Positions 1 to 8,965 are shown, numbered from the stretch's first letter. The stretch is DNA of 64,000 nt from Desulfoluna spongiiphila (GCF_900101345.1 NZ_FMUX01000006.1:220376-284375); one strand, 5' to 3'. Notes: generated by a model from the letters alone, not told the origin. Translations and numbers: made by a program.

Positions 1-332
1 GCCACCTTCAGGACGCGGCTAGCAAGGGCTGGGTCCGTGTTGAGGAGGCTGCCGAGCTCGTCGAAGTTGCCGTCACCGGCCAGGAGCTTGCGCGCCTTGA
101 GCAGGATGTGGGGCATGGGGTAGAGCTTTTTAAGGTTACCGACAACCTCCTGCCTGAGCGCCTCACCGGTGGCAAAGGGCGCCAGGGCCTCTTTGTCCAG
201 GATGAAGTGTGCGATGGGGATCAACTGCCCGCATTGGGTGCATTTGGCGGTTTTGTTGTGTACCTTGTGAACAATCTCGTCTTTTATTCGGTATGCTTTG
301 GCACAAGCCGGACATTGAATCTTCATGCGCAT
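1..332 (-). CDS. Zinc-ribbon plus HDOD-domain protein (C-terminus cut by window edge)
   Basis: Only the first ~110 residues are present; the gene runs off the left edge. Reading the minus strand from ATG at 332 gives MRMKIQCPACAKAYRIKDE, a zinc-ribbon start with CPAC and, about 25 residues later, CTQC, as in MJ0042-type zinc ribbons. After a short linker comes an HDOD-like start (LYPMPHILLKARKLLAG, then LLNTDPALASRVLKV), the usual first helices of HDOD signalling domains. HDOD proteins are cytoplasmic, non-catalytic relatives of HD phosphohydrolases often linked to c-di-GMP or motility control. An AGGA sequence lies about 5 bases before the ATG, so I prefer 332 over the internal ATG at 326. 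The partner or output domain lies outside the window. Confidence 0.75.
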   Translation of the reverse strand, partial: MRMKIQCPACAKAYRIKDEIVHKVHNKTAKCTQCGQLIPIAHFILDKEALAPFATGEALRQEVVGNLKKLYPMPHILLKARKLLAGDGNFDELGSLLNTDPALASRVLKV

Positions 333-364
333 GGTTCCTGAAAGATCTGCTGAATTAATAAAAA

Positions 365-392
365 TATTTAAATATAGATATACATATGACAA
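365..392 (-). promoter_or_regulatory. Candidate sigma70-type promoter for the HDOD gene
   Basis: In an AT-rich island just upstream of the HDOD start, the minus strand reads TTGTCA (387-392), 16 bases, then TAAATA (365-370). The island is clearly more AT-rich than its surroundings. Other registers in the same island are possible, so the exact boxes are uncertain. Confidence 0.35.
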
Positions 393-552
393 TTCAAGTT
401 ATTTCAGCAAAAAGAGAAAGAAAAGACATCCCCGGCCTTTCTTCTGGTTAACCAGTGGGGGCCGTGCCTGCGGGAAATGGGGTGGGGAAGGCCTTTGGCT
501 GGGATGAGGCCGCCCCCTGAATCGTATCACTTTTTGGCGATGGGAGAACGGT

Positions 553-1278
553 ATGGCGACGGTGAAGGACCATTACGATGTGGTGTTGTCGGATGTCTAC
601 TCGTGGATGTTCGGTGGGTTCGCCTCAGGGGTTGAGCGAAACATCGATTTTTTCGATGCACGCGGCATACGCCCCTTGGGATCGGGCGCGGCCCTGGACC
701 TGGGAGCAGGCTGCGGGTTTCAATCCATTCCCCTGGCCCGCCTGGGGTTCAAGGTGACGGCCATTGATTTGAGCGGCCCCCTTTTAAGGGAGCTTGCGGA
801 CCACGCGGGTTCGTTGCCCATCGAGACGGTGGAAGGCGACCTGATGCATTTTGACGAGTACCTGACGGAAAAGGTGGAGCTGGTGGTGTGCATGACCGAC
901 ACCCTGCTTCACCTGCCATCCAAAGAGGCGGTATCGGCCCTGTTCGGTAAGGTGGCAGGGACCCTGGAGGATGGCGGTACACTGATCCTCACCTTTCGGG
1001 ACCTCTCCGGTGAGGTGACGGGCCTTGATCGCTTTATCCCGGTGAAAAGCGACGAGGGCACCATCCTTACCTGTTTTCTGGAGTACGGCCCCGAAACGGT
1101 GACGGTGCATGACCTGGTCCACACCAAAGGCCAGGATGGCTGGACGCTGAAGGCGAGTTGGTATGAAAAATGTCGCCTGTCAAAGGCGTGGGTGGAAGCG
1201 CAGCTCAAAGGGGCGGGCTTTGGCAGGGTTGATGCCGCGGAAGACGGCGGGGTCGTCACGGTTATTGCAATAAAATGA
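553..1278 (+). CDS. Class I SAM-dependent methyltransferase
   Basis: A 241-residue soluble protein with a Rossmann-type methyltransferase core. Motif I is visible near residues 46-56 (ALDLGAGCGFQSIPLARLG), followed by the acidic strand end VTAIDLS and a motif-IV-like stretch VELVVCMTDTLLHL. The substrate cannot be told. The C-terminal half (tested by YEKCRLSKAWVEAQLKGAGF) resembles the small-molecule methyltransferases with a late beta hairpin. GGGAG sits 6 bases before the ATG and fixes the start. It is a lone plus-strand gene between two minus-strand genes, followed by an intergenic repeat, so context gives no pathway. Confidence 0.8.
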   Translation: MATVKDHYDVVLSDVYSWMFGGFASGVERNIDFFDARGIRPLGSGAALDLGAGCGFQSIPLARLGFKVTAIDLSGPLLRELADHAGSLPIETVEGDLMHFDEYLTEKVELVVCMTDTLLHLPSKEAVSALFGKVAGTLEDGGTLILTFRDLSGEVTGLDRFIPVKSDEGTILTCFLEYGPETVTVHDLVHTKGQDGWTLKASWYEKCRLSKAWVEAQLKGAGFGRVDAAEDGGVVTVIAIK

Positions 1279-1330
1279 AGGCCCCTGCTCACCGTGTGGC
1301 TCCGGTGGTCCGGTCCTGTCTATGGATAAC

Positions 1331-1473
1331 CTTCTAAAAAAATAGTCAAACAGGTTTTAAAAAACAGATTCAGTTTAATTCGAATCAAAGGCGAATGTGA
1401 GTTCCCCTGAGGCAGGAAGGGGAAAGCGCATTCGCAAGCTGCTTTCGAGGTGACACACCTCGCCGCCGGAGGC
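1331..1473 (+). repeat. Interspersed multi-hairpin repeat, copy 1 (left end missing)
   Basis: This copy has the family body: CAAACAGGTTTTAAAAAACA, then GCGAATG paired with CATTCGC around a TTCCCC...GGGGAA stem, then CGAGGTG/CACCTCG and the terminal GCCGCCGGAGGC. The usual left end (GCCTCCGGCGGC plus the AAACTTTT palindrome) is missing. It fills the 247-base gap between the methyltransferase and the helicase, which are convergent here. Confidence 0.85.
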
Positions 1474-1525
1474 AGGCATTTCTCCGCTACTTTGAGCACA
1501 GAAGTTTTACAGCCTCACCCGTTTT

Positions 1526-3649
1526 TTACCCCAGATCCAGACTCTGCTGGATGCCCGTCCTTGTTTTATTCTCCCCTTTCCCGGAGTAGGCCCGCACGAT
1601 TTCGATGATCTCCGCACCGTATGTCTTCACCCGCTTGGCTCCCATGCCCTGGATGGTCCGAAGCTGTGCCATGGTGTCGGGGTGTTCGGTGGAGATGGTG
1701 ACAAGGGAGCTTAAGGTGGCGACGCGGGACGGGTTGATGTCATCCCGGGCAGCCCGTTGTTTCCGCCAGTCCCGGAGCTGGTTCAGGAGCCTGGGGTGCT
1801 CGCTGGACAGGCTCTTGACCTTGGCCTTGGCCCGTGCGGTGATGCTCTGTCTTTTGAAAAAGGCCCGGGTCCGTATGGACAGGAAGGTCTCCACCCTGAA
1901 TCCTTCTTTGCAGCCCTTCAGGCAGGTTTCTTTGACGATGAGCTCTTCGCGGATGGCCACCAGGGCATCGCCGATGAGGGTTTTTACCGACTGGTTGTCG
2001 GTTTCGAAGGTGGCCTCGTCGAGGCGTTCGGAGATGGCGTGTCGGGTCTGCTCGGAAAAGTAGGCGCACCCTTTTCGAATGCGGTCCTGGATCACCTCGT
2101 TCTCTTCCAGGCCCAGGTCGTCTTCCATCAGGGAGGCCACCTGCCTGGAAAAGGCCCCTGCGATGCGGGTGAACTCCGGCAGGGTGGTGGAGAGGATTTC
2201 CGTGAGGGCCTCAAGGAGGGTGCCCTGGACCGCGTTTTTGTGGTGGTGAAGGGTGGTGTGGCAGTGGCTGACTTTCTCGTGCAGGGCCTGGTAGCCGAAG
2301 AGCTCGTCCAGGAGGGTGAACTGGCAGGTGCGCCGGGCCTCGGACAGGTCCTGTTTTGTGGGCGGGTTCTCTTCGATGGCCCGGGTGAATTGGTTCACCG
2401 ACGCATCGCAGATGATGCCCGACGGGGAGATCCTGCTGCTCAGGACAATCCCTTCCAGGGTTTTGCACCGGCTGAGGGCCACGTAGGTTTGCCCGTGGGC
2501 AAAGGAGGCACCAGCGTCGATGACGGCCTTTTCAAAGGTGAGCCCCTGGCTCTTGTGGATGGTGATGGCCCAGGCAAGGCGCAGGGGGTACTGGGAAAAG
2601 CTTCCCACCACCTCTTCGTCGATCTCCTTGGTCTCTTCGTTAAGCGTATAGGTGATGTTTTCCCACTTTTCCAGGTTCACCGTGATGGGGGACTGGCCTT
2701 CGCACTGCACATGGATCACCTCGTCGTCGATTTCCGTGACGGTGCCGATCTTGCCGTTGTAATACTCTTTTTTCGATGAGCTGTCGTTTTTGACAAACAT
2801 CACCTGGGCCCCCTCTTTGAGCTGCAACAGCTCATCGGCGGGGTAGGCGTACTCGGGAAAGGTGCCGGTGACCTCCGCGTCAAAGGTGACCACCGGGGAG
2901 TCCATGGCGGCGAGTTTCTCATCGTTGAGGCGGTCGGCGCTGGCATTGTGGGTGGTCAGGGTGATGTACCCCTCCTTGCGGCCCGGCAGGGCGGAGGGCT
3001 TGTACCGGGTGTTGAGCTGTTCCCGGGAGGCTTCCGAGAGGCGGTTTTCCCGGATCTCGTTCAGGATCTTGATGAAGGCCTCGTTGCTCTGCCGGTAGAC
3101 GTGGGTGAGCTCCAGGCCGAGGACCGAGGCCTCCTGGAAGGCCCGGCTGCTGAAAAAGTAGCCTGTTTCGTAGTACGGGGAGAGGAGCTCCCAGTCGTCG
3201 GGCTTGATGATGGGGGCCAGCTGGTGGAGATCCCCGATCATGAGGAGCTGCACCCCGCCGAAAGGCTGTGTGCGGTCCCGGTAGCGCCTCAGCACCTGGT
3301 CGATACCGTCCAGGAGGTCGGCGCGCACCATGCTGATCTCATCGATGACCAGAAGGTCCAGGGACTGGATGATGTGGATCTTTTTTTTGCTGAACCGGCG
3401 GTTCTGGAGGGTGGTGTCCGGTGGCAGGGGCCCGAAGGGCATCTGGAAAAAGGAGTGGATGGTGGTGCCGCCTGCGTTGATGGCCGCCACCCCGGTGGGG
3501 GCCACCACCACCATGCGCTTGGGAATTTCCTCCTTTACCCGGTGGAGAAAGGTGGTCTTGCCGGTGCCCGCTTTTCCGGTGAGGAAAAGGTTGCGTTGGG
3601 TGCCTTGAACAAACTCAAAGGCCAGTTCCAGTTCGTTGTTTTGATGCAT
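1526..3649 (-). CDS. PIF1-family helicase with C-terminal HRDC domain
   Basis: A 707-residue superfamily 1B (5'-3') DNA helicase. Walker A is near residues 24-33 (GKAGTGKTTF), Walker B near 103 (VIDEISMVRADLLDGID), followed by GDLHQLAPI. The PIF1 signature motifs are clear in the middle: HKSQGLTFEKAVID and GQTYVALSRCKTLEG. A long linker follows, then a C-terminal HRDC-type domain (LRTIQGMGAKRVKTYGAEII), a nucleic-acid binding module typical of RecQ and RNase D. The architecture points to unwinding structured DNA during replication or repair. The start is the ATG at 3649; no strong Shine-Dalgarno is visible. It is transcribed alone. Confidence 0.88.
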   Translation of the reverse strand: MHQNNELELAFEFVQGTQRNLFLTGKAGTGKTTFLHRVKEEIPKRMVVVAPTGVAAINAGGTTIHSFFQMPFGPLPPDTTLQNRRFSKKKIHIIQSLDLLVIDEISMVRADLLDGIDQVLRRYRDRTQPFGGVQLLMIGDLHQLAPIIKPDDWELLSPYYETGYFFSSRAFQEASVLGLELTHVYRQSNEAFIKILNEIRENRLSEASREQLNTRYKPSALPGRKEGYITLTTHNASADRLNDEKLAAMDSPVVTFDAEVTGTFPEYAYPADELLQLKEGAQVMFVKNDSSSKKEYYNGKIGTVTEIDDEVIHVQCEGQSPITVNLEKWENITYTLNEETKEIDEEVVGSFSQYPLRLAWAITIHKSQGLTFEKAVIDAGASFAHGQTYVALSRCKTLEGIVLSSRISPSGIICDASVNQFTRAIEENPPTKQDLSEARRTCQFTLLDELFGYQALHEKVSHCHTTLHHHKNAVQGTLLEALTEILSTTLPEFTRIAGAFSRQVASLMEDDLGLEENEVIQDRIRKGCAYFSEQTRHAISERLDEATFETDNQSVKTLIGDALVAIREELIVKETCLKGCKEGFRVETFLSIRTRAFFKRQSITARAKAKVKSLSSEHPRLLNQLRDWRKQRAARDDINPSRVATLSSLVTISTEHPDTMAQLRTIQGMGAKRVKTYGAEIIEIVRAYSGKGENKTRTGIQQSLDLG

Positions 3650-3782
3650 TGCCAGTGGGTCCCATGGTTTTTTTGTGATTCAAGGCCCGCTGCCAGCGGC
3701 CTGGACACGTTTTACCCCATGTGGCGGCAAATGAAAAGGGACCCGGAGGCAAGATTCAGTTCGGTTTTTGATGCCGGTTCCC

Positions 3783-5456
3783 TTAAATGGTGAAAACGGT
3801 GAATTTTACAGGGCTATCCAGAGTATTGGTGCCGTCGATGAGGTCGAGGATCCCCGGGTAGAATGCCAGTGCTTCACCGGTATCGGGTTTTCCGTTTTGG
3901 TTGGCGTCCAGGACGGCTATTACATACACCTCCTCCACACCAAAGGGCGTTTTGATGATCTCATCGAGGAGGGCCCCCATGACCGGCACGGCATAGGTGT
4001 GGTCGGAATCTCCCGTGGCGGTCACCGATGCCATGGTAACGATGCGGTCGGGATCGGTTAATGCGGGTGGGAGAATCCTCAACCCCTCTTTTTCTATGGA
4101 GATGACAAGGAGGGTGTCTCCGGCGTTGACGGTGACCCCGCCTCCGTTTTCAACCTTGAACGCCAGGGATGCACTGTGGTCAATGACTCGCCGGTTGACG
4201 TCAAACCGGATATTTCCCTCGGCCTGGGGGACAAAGGCGTTCACCCCGGCGCGGAGGGGGTGGGCCACGGTGAGGGTGTCTTTGTCCTGGTAATACCCCA
4301 AAAGATCGCCGTCGGTGGCATCGGGAAAAGAGGTGTAGGTCGGGGTGTCCGGGTTCTCTTTGAAATTTTTGTCCCACAGGGCCAGGACCATGACGGTGTC
4401 TCCGGGGGCAAGGCCGGTGGCGCTTACGTCCAGGTTGAAATCCACCGCTGCCGGATCCAGCCGGTAGAAGGCCCGGGTCACGGACAGGGGGTGGGTGAGA
4501 AGGATGTTGGGATCATCCGTTTCCGCCACCAGGACAAACAGGGGGGCGCTGTGTGCGTCGTAGCCGTCCGGGGGTTCCACTTGGCCCGAAAGGGAAATCG
4601 CCTCTCCCGCAGGGACGGGAAGGACCATGGCGCGGTCGGAGTCCAGGGAAATGCCGTCCTGTTCTGCCGTGGTCAGGGTCAAGAGGGTGGGCAGGCCTTT
4701 GGGGTGCTGTGAATGGTAGGCCACGGATTCGCCGGGATCAAGGCTGCCGTTTTCGTTGGTGTCAAAGATTGCCATGACCGTCACATCGGCAATGGGCAGG
4801 TCATGGCCGTAGGGGAGGATCGTCAGCCGGTAGTCCAGGGGCGTCTCGTTTTTTTCAACGCTTGCGTAGCCGATGATGTTGTCCACATCCAGGGCTGAGA
4901 GATCAAGGCTCCTGATGTCGCCTGCGTAGGCAAAAAGATGGACCGGGCCGGTGTAGCCACCGGTGATGGTCCCTGAGATTTCCTTGTCGAAGTCGAACAC
5001 CTCCCGGCTGATGCGGATGTCGACCCCGCTGTTGACCCCCGGTTTCAGGGTGTAGCTCGGGGTGAGGGTCCCCTCTTCAATAAAAAATCCCATGGCATCC
5101 CCTGCGTCCGGGGTGGGAATGCCTCCGTTTCCGTTGCGGTCGAGAAAGCCGATGAGGGTCACCGTGTCTCCGGGGGCCAGGCCGGTCCCAGAGAGATCCA
5201 GGGAAAAACTGCCGTCGGGGGCTGTGCGGGTCATGGACTCGAAGGAGTCCGACAGGTCCCGGGACATCATCTCCCGGCCCCCGCCTTTCAGGACGGAGGC
5301 GTAGATATCCCCCCCGCCTTCGGCGGCGGTTTTGTCGGTGGTGATGTGTCCGGTAATGGTGAGGGGCTGGCTGTCGTTGGTTTCATCGCAGGCTGCGCAG
5401 ACGCATACGAGAAGGACGGTAACGATGATGGCGAATCGTGAAAAATGGGCTTGCAT
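3783..5456 (-). CDS. Large secreted lipoprotein with repeated Asp/Asn-rich loops, function unknown
   Basis: A 557-residue protein with a lipoprotein signal: a hydrophobic stretch ending in the lipobox VCAAC, with the Cys near residue 23, so it should be membrane-anchored and extracytoplasmic. The mature part is rich in beta-type sequence and contains several calcium-loop-like motifs: DRNGNGG, DTNENGSLDPGE and DANQNGKPDTGE, each within a recurring unit around ...GDTV-hydrophobic-...D.N.NG. This suggests four or five related beta domains with possible Ca2+ sites, reminiscent of dockerin/EF-hand-type loops. I do not recognise a named family. TGGAGA before the ATG supports the start. No partner gene is adjacent. 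Confidence 0.7.
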   Translation of the reverse strand: MQAHFSRFAIIVTVLLVCVCAACDETNDSQPLTITGHITTDKTAAEGGGDIYASVLKGGGREMMSRDLSDSFESMTRTAPDGSFSLDLSGTGLAPGDTVTLIGFLDRNGNGGIPTPDAGDAMGFFIEEGTLTPSYTLKPGVNSGVDIRISREVFDFDKEISGTITGGYTGPVHLFAYAGDIRSLDLSALDVDNIIGYASVEKNETPLDYRLTILPYGHDLPIADVTVMAIFDTNENGSLDPGESVAYHSQHPKGLPTLLTLTTAEQDGISLDSDRAMVLPVPAGEAISLSGQVEPPDGYDAHSAPLFVLVAETDDPNILLTHPLSVTRAFYRLDPAAVDFNLDVSATGLAPGDTVMVLALWDKNFKENPDTPTYTSFPDATDGDLLGYYQDKDTLTVAHPLRAGVNAFVPQAEGNIRFDVNRRVIDHSASLAFKVENGGGVTVNAGDTLLVISIEKEGLRILPPALTDPDRIVTMASVTATGDSDHTYAVPVMGALLDEIIKTPFGVEEVYVIAVLDANQNGKPDTGEALAFYPGILDLIDGTNTLDSPVKFTVFTI

Positions 5457-5847
5457 GGCGTGTCTCCAGGGCCCTTACTATTATAAGAGTCCCTGTCCCA
5501 AAGGCAGGTGAGTAATGGCTCGGATTTTAAACGACCGGGGAGTCCACTGAAGGCGGAGCCTTTCGTCGGCATTTTATCGGGTGAGTTATGGACGAAAAAA
5601 TGATGAGAGGCGTGGGCTCCATGGCCGTCGAAAGACGATCATAAAGTGAAAATATATATCTAATTGATGATGGGACGCAAGTAAATAGAGGCCCTTTGAT
5701 AAGGGGCCGGTATAAGACGGACAGGCTCTGGCGGGTGATTCCGGAGTCTGTGTTGCTCGTTTTGTAAGGGCTCAGACATCTATTCACACATGCGTGCCGC
5801 TGTGATTTAACCCGAGGAACGGTAGTTAAAGCACATCCGGAACTGCC
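5457..5847. other. Intergenic stretch without a recognised gene
   Basis: Between the lipoprotein start and the first repeat hairpin I see no supported coding sequence. There is an AT-rich patch (about 5650-5675) that may hold the lipoprotein promoter on the minus strand, and a weak GGCCC/GGGCC hairpin near 5690-5710. Short open frames here overlap in several registers and have no ribosome sites. Confidence 0.5.
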
Positions 5848-5849
5848 TT

Positions 5850-6053
5850 CGAGGTGGCTCACCTCGCCGCCGGAGTTACAGATGCCTCCGGCGGCCCTGC
5901 CGGGAGCCAAACTTTTGAAAAGTTTGATAAACAGGTTTTAAAAAACAGATTCAGTTTAATCTGAACCAAAGGCGAATGTGATTTTCCCTGAGGAACGAAG
6001 GGGCAAGCGCATTCGCTACCTGCTTTCGAGGTGGCTCACCTCGCCGCCGGGGG
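5850..6053 (+). repeat. Interspersed multi-hairpin repeat, copy 2 (full length, plus a solo right-end hairpin)
   Basis: A solo right-end hairpin CGAGGTG/CACCTCG with GCCGCCGGAG lies at 5850-5875. The full element follows from GCCTCCGGCGGC (5884) to GCCGCCGGGGGC (6053). In between are the palindrome AAACTTTT-AAAAGTTT, CAGATT...AATCTG, GCGAATG...CATTCGC and CGAGGTG...CACCTCG. The downstream end overlaps the last codons and stop of the TorD-like gene on the other strand. Confidence 0.9.
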
Positions 6054-6797
6054 CATTGCTTTTGTTTTTTCGTTTTTGAGGAAAATGGTACGGGCTCCTC
6101 TGGAGCGAGGGGGCGTTGCCGTAGATGGCCGGGACCTTGTTGGCGTGGGCTGCTCCGACAGGCCCGGGATGCTTAGGTAGTCCATGCTTTCCCGGATGAT
6201 AATGCGGGTAGCCGTTGCAAGGTTCAGATAAAACGGGGACGTTGCATGGCGCGTGATGTTCTCGGTAAAGGGGGGCACCCAGCGGGCCAGGTGACGTTCC
6301 AGGAACTCTTTCTGTTCACGGAGACGTGCCTGGGGCACCTCATCCGTGTCCGGACCCAGGGCGTCGATCTCCTTTTCGACGAGAAAACAGAGGAACTCCA
6401 GCTCGGCGACGATATGGTCCGGGGCCTCTTTGAAGGTGTCAGCCACCACAAGGCCCGCCTTGCGGTACCTGGCCTCGGCATCCATGGCGGAGGCACTCAT
6501 CATGGTGTCGGCTCCGTCCATGTAGCCGGACCCGCAGGGAGGGGCCAGTCGTCCGTAGGGGCCCACAAACAGCCGGGTGAACTCGGTCCGGAGCTTGGAA
6601 AAATCCGTGGGCGATTCGATGGCGGAAGCCATGCGGGCCATGGGGCCCACGGCTTCGGATTCCTGGGCCGTCAACAGGCAGACCAGGGTGTCCGGGACAG
6701 GGGCAAGCCGGGGGCCCGGCAGGCAAAAGCAGGCCGAGAGGCCCTGGTAGACCCCTTGGCGTACCGACTCAAAACGGATGATGTCGTCTGTGTTCAT
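6036..6797 (-). CDS. TorD/DmsD-family molybdoenzyme chaperone
   Basis: A 253-residue cytoplasmic all-helical protein of the TorD/NarJ chaperone family, which binds the Tat signal of a molybdoenzyme and assists cofactor loading. Family features are the LRTEFTRLFVGPYGRLAPPCGS stretch (FxxLF-like motif and Pro-rich loop) and the EAPDHIVAELEFLCFLVEKE helix. The start is ATG 6797 with GGAG seven bases upstream; an in-frame open extension to 6986 runs into a repeat and is rejected. The C-terminal tail (TRSRPSTATPPRSRG..., then AMPPAAR) is low-complexity, and its last codons and TGA come from the intergenic repeat at 6036-6053. It is the fourth gene of the molybdoenzyme operon, separated from NrfD by another repeat. 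Confidence 0.82.
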   Translation of the reverse strand: MNTDDIIRFESVRQGVYQGLSACFCLPGPRLAPVPDTLVCLLTAQESEAVGPMARMASAIESPTDFSKLRTEFTRLFVGPYGRLAPPCGSGYMDGADTMMSASAMDAEARYRKAGLVVADTFKEAPDHIVAELEFLCFLVEKEIDALGPDTDEVPQARLREQKEFLERHLARWVPPFTENITRHATSPFYLNLATATRIIIRESMDYLSIPGLSEQPTPTRSRPSTATPPRSRGARTIFLKNEKTKAMPPAAR

Positions 6798-6810
6798 GGT
6801 AACTCCGTAT

Positions 6811-7066
6811 GGCGAATGCATGGAGGCCGCTGTTATGCAATGGCTCTCGGGGCATTCGCGTGATGTGTGACATGGGGCAACCGTCTTTGCAGGAGAGGCC
6901 CGTTTCATTCTTCTGGAAATACAATGAAGGGCATTTGGGGTTCGCTTAACTTTAATCGGAATAACTCCGGCGGCGAGGTGTGCCATCTCGAAAGCTGGTT
7001 GCGAATGACCGGAATCTGTTTATCAAACGTTTCAAAAGTTTGGCACCCGTCAGGGCCACCGGAGGC
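6811..7066 (-). repeat. Interspersed multi-hairpin repeat, copy 3 (long variant, inverted)
   Basis: This sits between the NrfD and TorD genes inside the operon. It is clearly homologous to the long copy at 58267-58571: both share GGCGAATGC...GGCATTCGCGTGATGTGTGA, GGCCCGTTTCATTCTTCTGG, an AACTCCGGCGGC junction with a hairpin, and the right end AAAGTTTgGC...GGCC.CCGGAGGC. The orientation is opposite to copies 1 and 2. Confidence 0.85.
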
Positions 7067-7087
7067 ATGGCTGAACCGTCACTTCTT

Positions 7088-8236
7088 TCAACGGGTCGCC
7101 GCGCCATCGGTGCCCAGGTTGAGATACCGCTCCCCCAGGGTGTAGAGAAGCAGCATTACCGAAAGGGCAAACAGGGCCACCAGCCACTCCCAGGGGCTTG
7201 GAAAGTAGGTGATAACCTCCGGGTACTGCTCCGCCTTGGGGCCGACGGGGAAACGCTGGCCGTTGATCAGCATCTTCATGTGGATGACCAGGGACCCTGC
7301 CCAGGCGATGAGGGCCGCCGCGAGGGTGCCAATGGCGGTTTTGCGGACCGCAGGGCTCATGAACAGGGCAAAGGGGACCATCAGGCCGACGATGACCTCC
7401 AGGGGAAATCCGAACAGGCTCCCGAAGGGGGTGTTGACGGTGCGATGCGCCATGAACTCCGGGATCACAGTCGACATGCCAACGGCGGATGTTACCCCGG
7501 TGATGACAATGGCCGCCCCTGCCGACCAGGCGAACAGGCGGTAAAACATTTCGTCCACAGGGGAGCGATGTGAGGGAAACCGGCCGGTTTCCAGCCTGTG
7601 GCATATCATGCTGTGGAGGAGAAACAGTGCGGTGCCGCTGAAAAGGGCCATGGTCAGGTAGAAGATGGAGACCATGGGGCCGAAGTAGACCGCCCGTGAT
7701 TCGGTGGTCCCGAAGACCGCTCCAAGGACCATGGGGGCCGCCATGGCACAGAGAAAGGAGAGGGATCCTGCGGTTTTGCTCAGGGCGTTTTGCCTGTCCC
7801 CGGTGTAAAGGCATCCGAGCTTCACGGTGAGGAACAGGAGTTCGGCAGTATAGAGGGCGCCCATCCACCAGATGGGGGAGGCCATGTTGGGGGAGAGGAT
7901 GAAGTAGATCATTCCCCCGATATTCCCGATTTCCAGGGCGATGGCAACAAATGCCCCGCAGAGGGTGGCCAGGGCGAGAAACACCAGCCTTTTTGAAAAG
8001 GGTTCAAGGCGCTCCATGCCGAACAGGGTGGGCAACGCGGAGAGCATGGCAAGGCCTGAGCTGCTGAGGGCCAGAAAGATGTACATGCCCAGGGGAAGGG
8101 ACCAGACAACCACATCGTTGGCGGCAAAAAGCCAGTGCCCCTCCCGAAAAAGGGTTATCGTTGTGTACAGGCCCGCCAGCAGACAGGCCCCGAGCCCCCC
8201 CAGCCAGATTGCATAGCTTGCTTTTTTCCCGTTCAT
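7088..8236 (-). CDS. NrfD/PsrC-family membrane subunit of molybdoenzyme complex
   Basis: A 382-residue integral membrane protein with roughly ten hydrophobic segments, matching the NrfD/PsrC family that anchors the periplasmic molybdoenzyme and takes electrons from (mena)quinol. Typical features are an N-terminal WLGGLGACLLAGLYTT helix, the ...DVVVWSLPLGMYIFLALSSSGL segment and the conserved ALEIGNIGG region. Its ATG overlaps the stop of the 4Fe-4S subunit gene (ATGA, 8233-8236), and GGGGGG lies just upstream, so translation is coupled. It would feed electrons from the quinone pool through the ferredoxin subunit to the catalytic subunit. Confidence 0.88.
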   Translation of the reverse strand: MNGKKASYAIWLGGLGACLLAGLYTTITLFREGHWLFAANDVVVWSLPLGMYIFLALSSSGLAMLSALPTLFGMERLEPFSKRLVFLALATLCGAFVAIALEIGNIGGMIYFILSPNMASPIWWMGALYTAELLFLTVKLGCLYTGDRQNALSKTAGSLSFLCAMAAPMVLGAVFGTTESRAVYFGPMVSIFYLTMALFSGTALFLLHSMICHRLETGRFPSHRSPVDEMFYRLFAWSAGAAIVITGVTSAVGMSTVIPEFMAHRTVNTPFGSLFGFPLEVIVGLMVPFALFMSPAVRKTAIGTLAAALIAWAGSLVIHMKMLINGQRFPVGPKAEQYPEVITYFPSPWEWLVALFALSVMLLLYTLGERYLNLGTDGAATR

Positions 8237-8961
8237 TTGTATCCCCCCTTGGAGGCCTCGTAGTGGGCCGGGTTGTATCCCCGGATGTAAAAGACCCGGG
8301 GGTTTGTCCCCAGGTGCTCCCTCAGCCTGAAGGGACGGAATTTTCCCAGCAGCTTGCTGACCTTACTTTTGGGGTCGCTGATGTCCCCGAAGATCCGCGC
8401 ATCGGCCGGGCAGGCCTCCACGCAGTAGGGCAGGAGGTTTTTTTCCACGCGGTGATCACAGAAGGTGCATTTTTCCACCACGCCCTTGGGGCGGATGCCG
8501 GGCAGGGTCTCTTCCCGGTCCGGGTTGTAATAGGGGATGGCCTTGCCCCCTGCCTTTTGCGTCACCTCCGATGGGGAGAAGGTGCAGCCTTCGATGAGCG
8601 GTTCGGCATCACGCCAGGAAGGATGAGGGCTGCGCCAGTTGAAATAGATGACGCCGTACGGGCAATTGAATTCACAGTACTTGCAGCCGATGCATTTGTC
8701 CGGGTCGTGCATGGTGATGCCGTTGGAAAGCTTGTGCATGGCACCGGTGGGGCAGCCTCGGACGCACGGGGCGTTTTCGCAATGGTTGCACAGGGTCGGG
8801 AGGTAGTGGAACCGCACATCGGGAAAGGTGCCCACGGTTTCGGTGATCTTGTTGGACCAGTAGATCCCGTCCGGCACGTTGTTCTCGTTTCGGCAGGCGA
8901 CGCTGCAGCCTCCACATCCCACACATCGTTGAAGGTCGATGACCATGGCGTATTGTGGCAT
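8233..8961 (-). CDS. 4Fe-4S ferredoxin-type electron-transfer subunit (PsrB/TtrB/ArrB-like)
   Basis: A 242-residue protein with four Cys clusters spaced as in DmsB/PsrB-type subunits: CVGCGGCSVAC near residue 14, CNHCENAPCVRGCP, CIGCKYCEFNCP and CTFCDHR...CVEACP. These bind four [4Fe-4S] centres and wire the NrfD quinol site to the molybdenum site. There is no signal peptide, as expected for a subunit co-exported with a Tat-carrying partner. The start ATG 8961 lies 4 bases after the stop of the catalytic gene and has GGAGGG upstream within that gene's end. Confidence 0.9.
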   Translation of the reverse strand: MPQYAMVIDLQRCVGCGGCSVACRNENNVPDGIYWSNKITETVGTFPDVRFHYLPTLCNHCENAPCVRGCPTGAMHKLSNGITMHDPDKCIGCKYCEFNCPYGVIYFNWRSPHPSWRDAEPLIEGCTFSPSEVTQKAGGKAIPYYNPDREETLPGIRPKGVVEKCTFCDHRVEKNLLPYCVEACPADARIFGDISDPKSKVSKLLGKFRPFRLREHLGTNPRVFYIRGYNPAHYEASKGGYK

Positions 8962-8965
8962 GGCG

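Noticed and set aside
325..507. Plus-strand 60-residue open frame beginning in the HDOD start region
   Set aside because: No ribosome site, Lys/Arg-rich AT-island translation, overlaps the promoter region of the minus-strand gene.
5667..5745. Resemblance to a c-di-GMP-I (GEMM) riboswitch around GATGGGACGCAAG on the plus strand
   Set aside because: Only the GGGACGCAA word matches. The tetraloop-receptor arrangement and the second stem could not be found, and no plus-strand gene follows.
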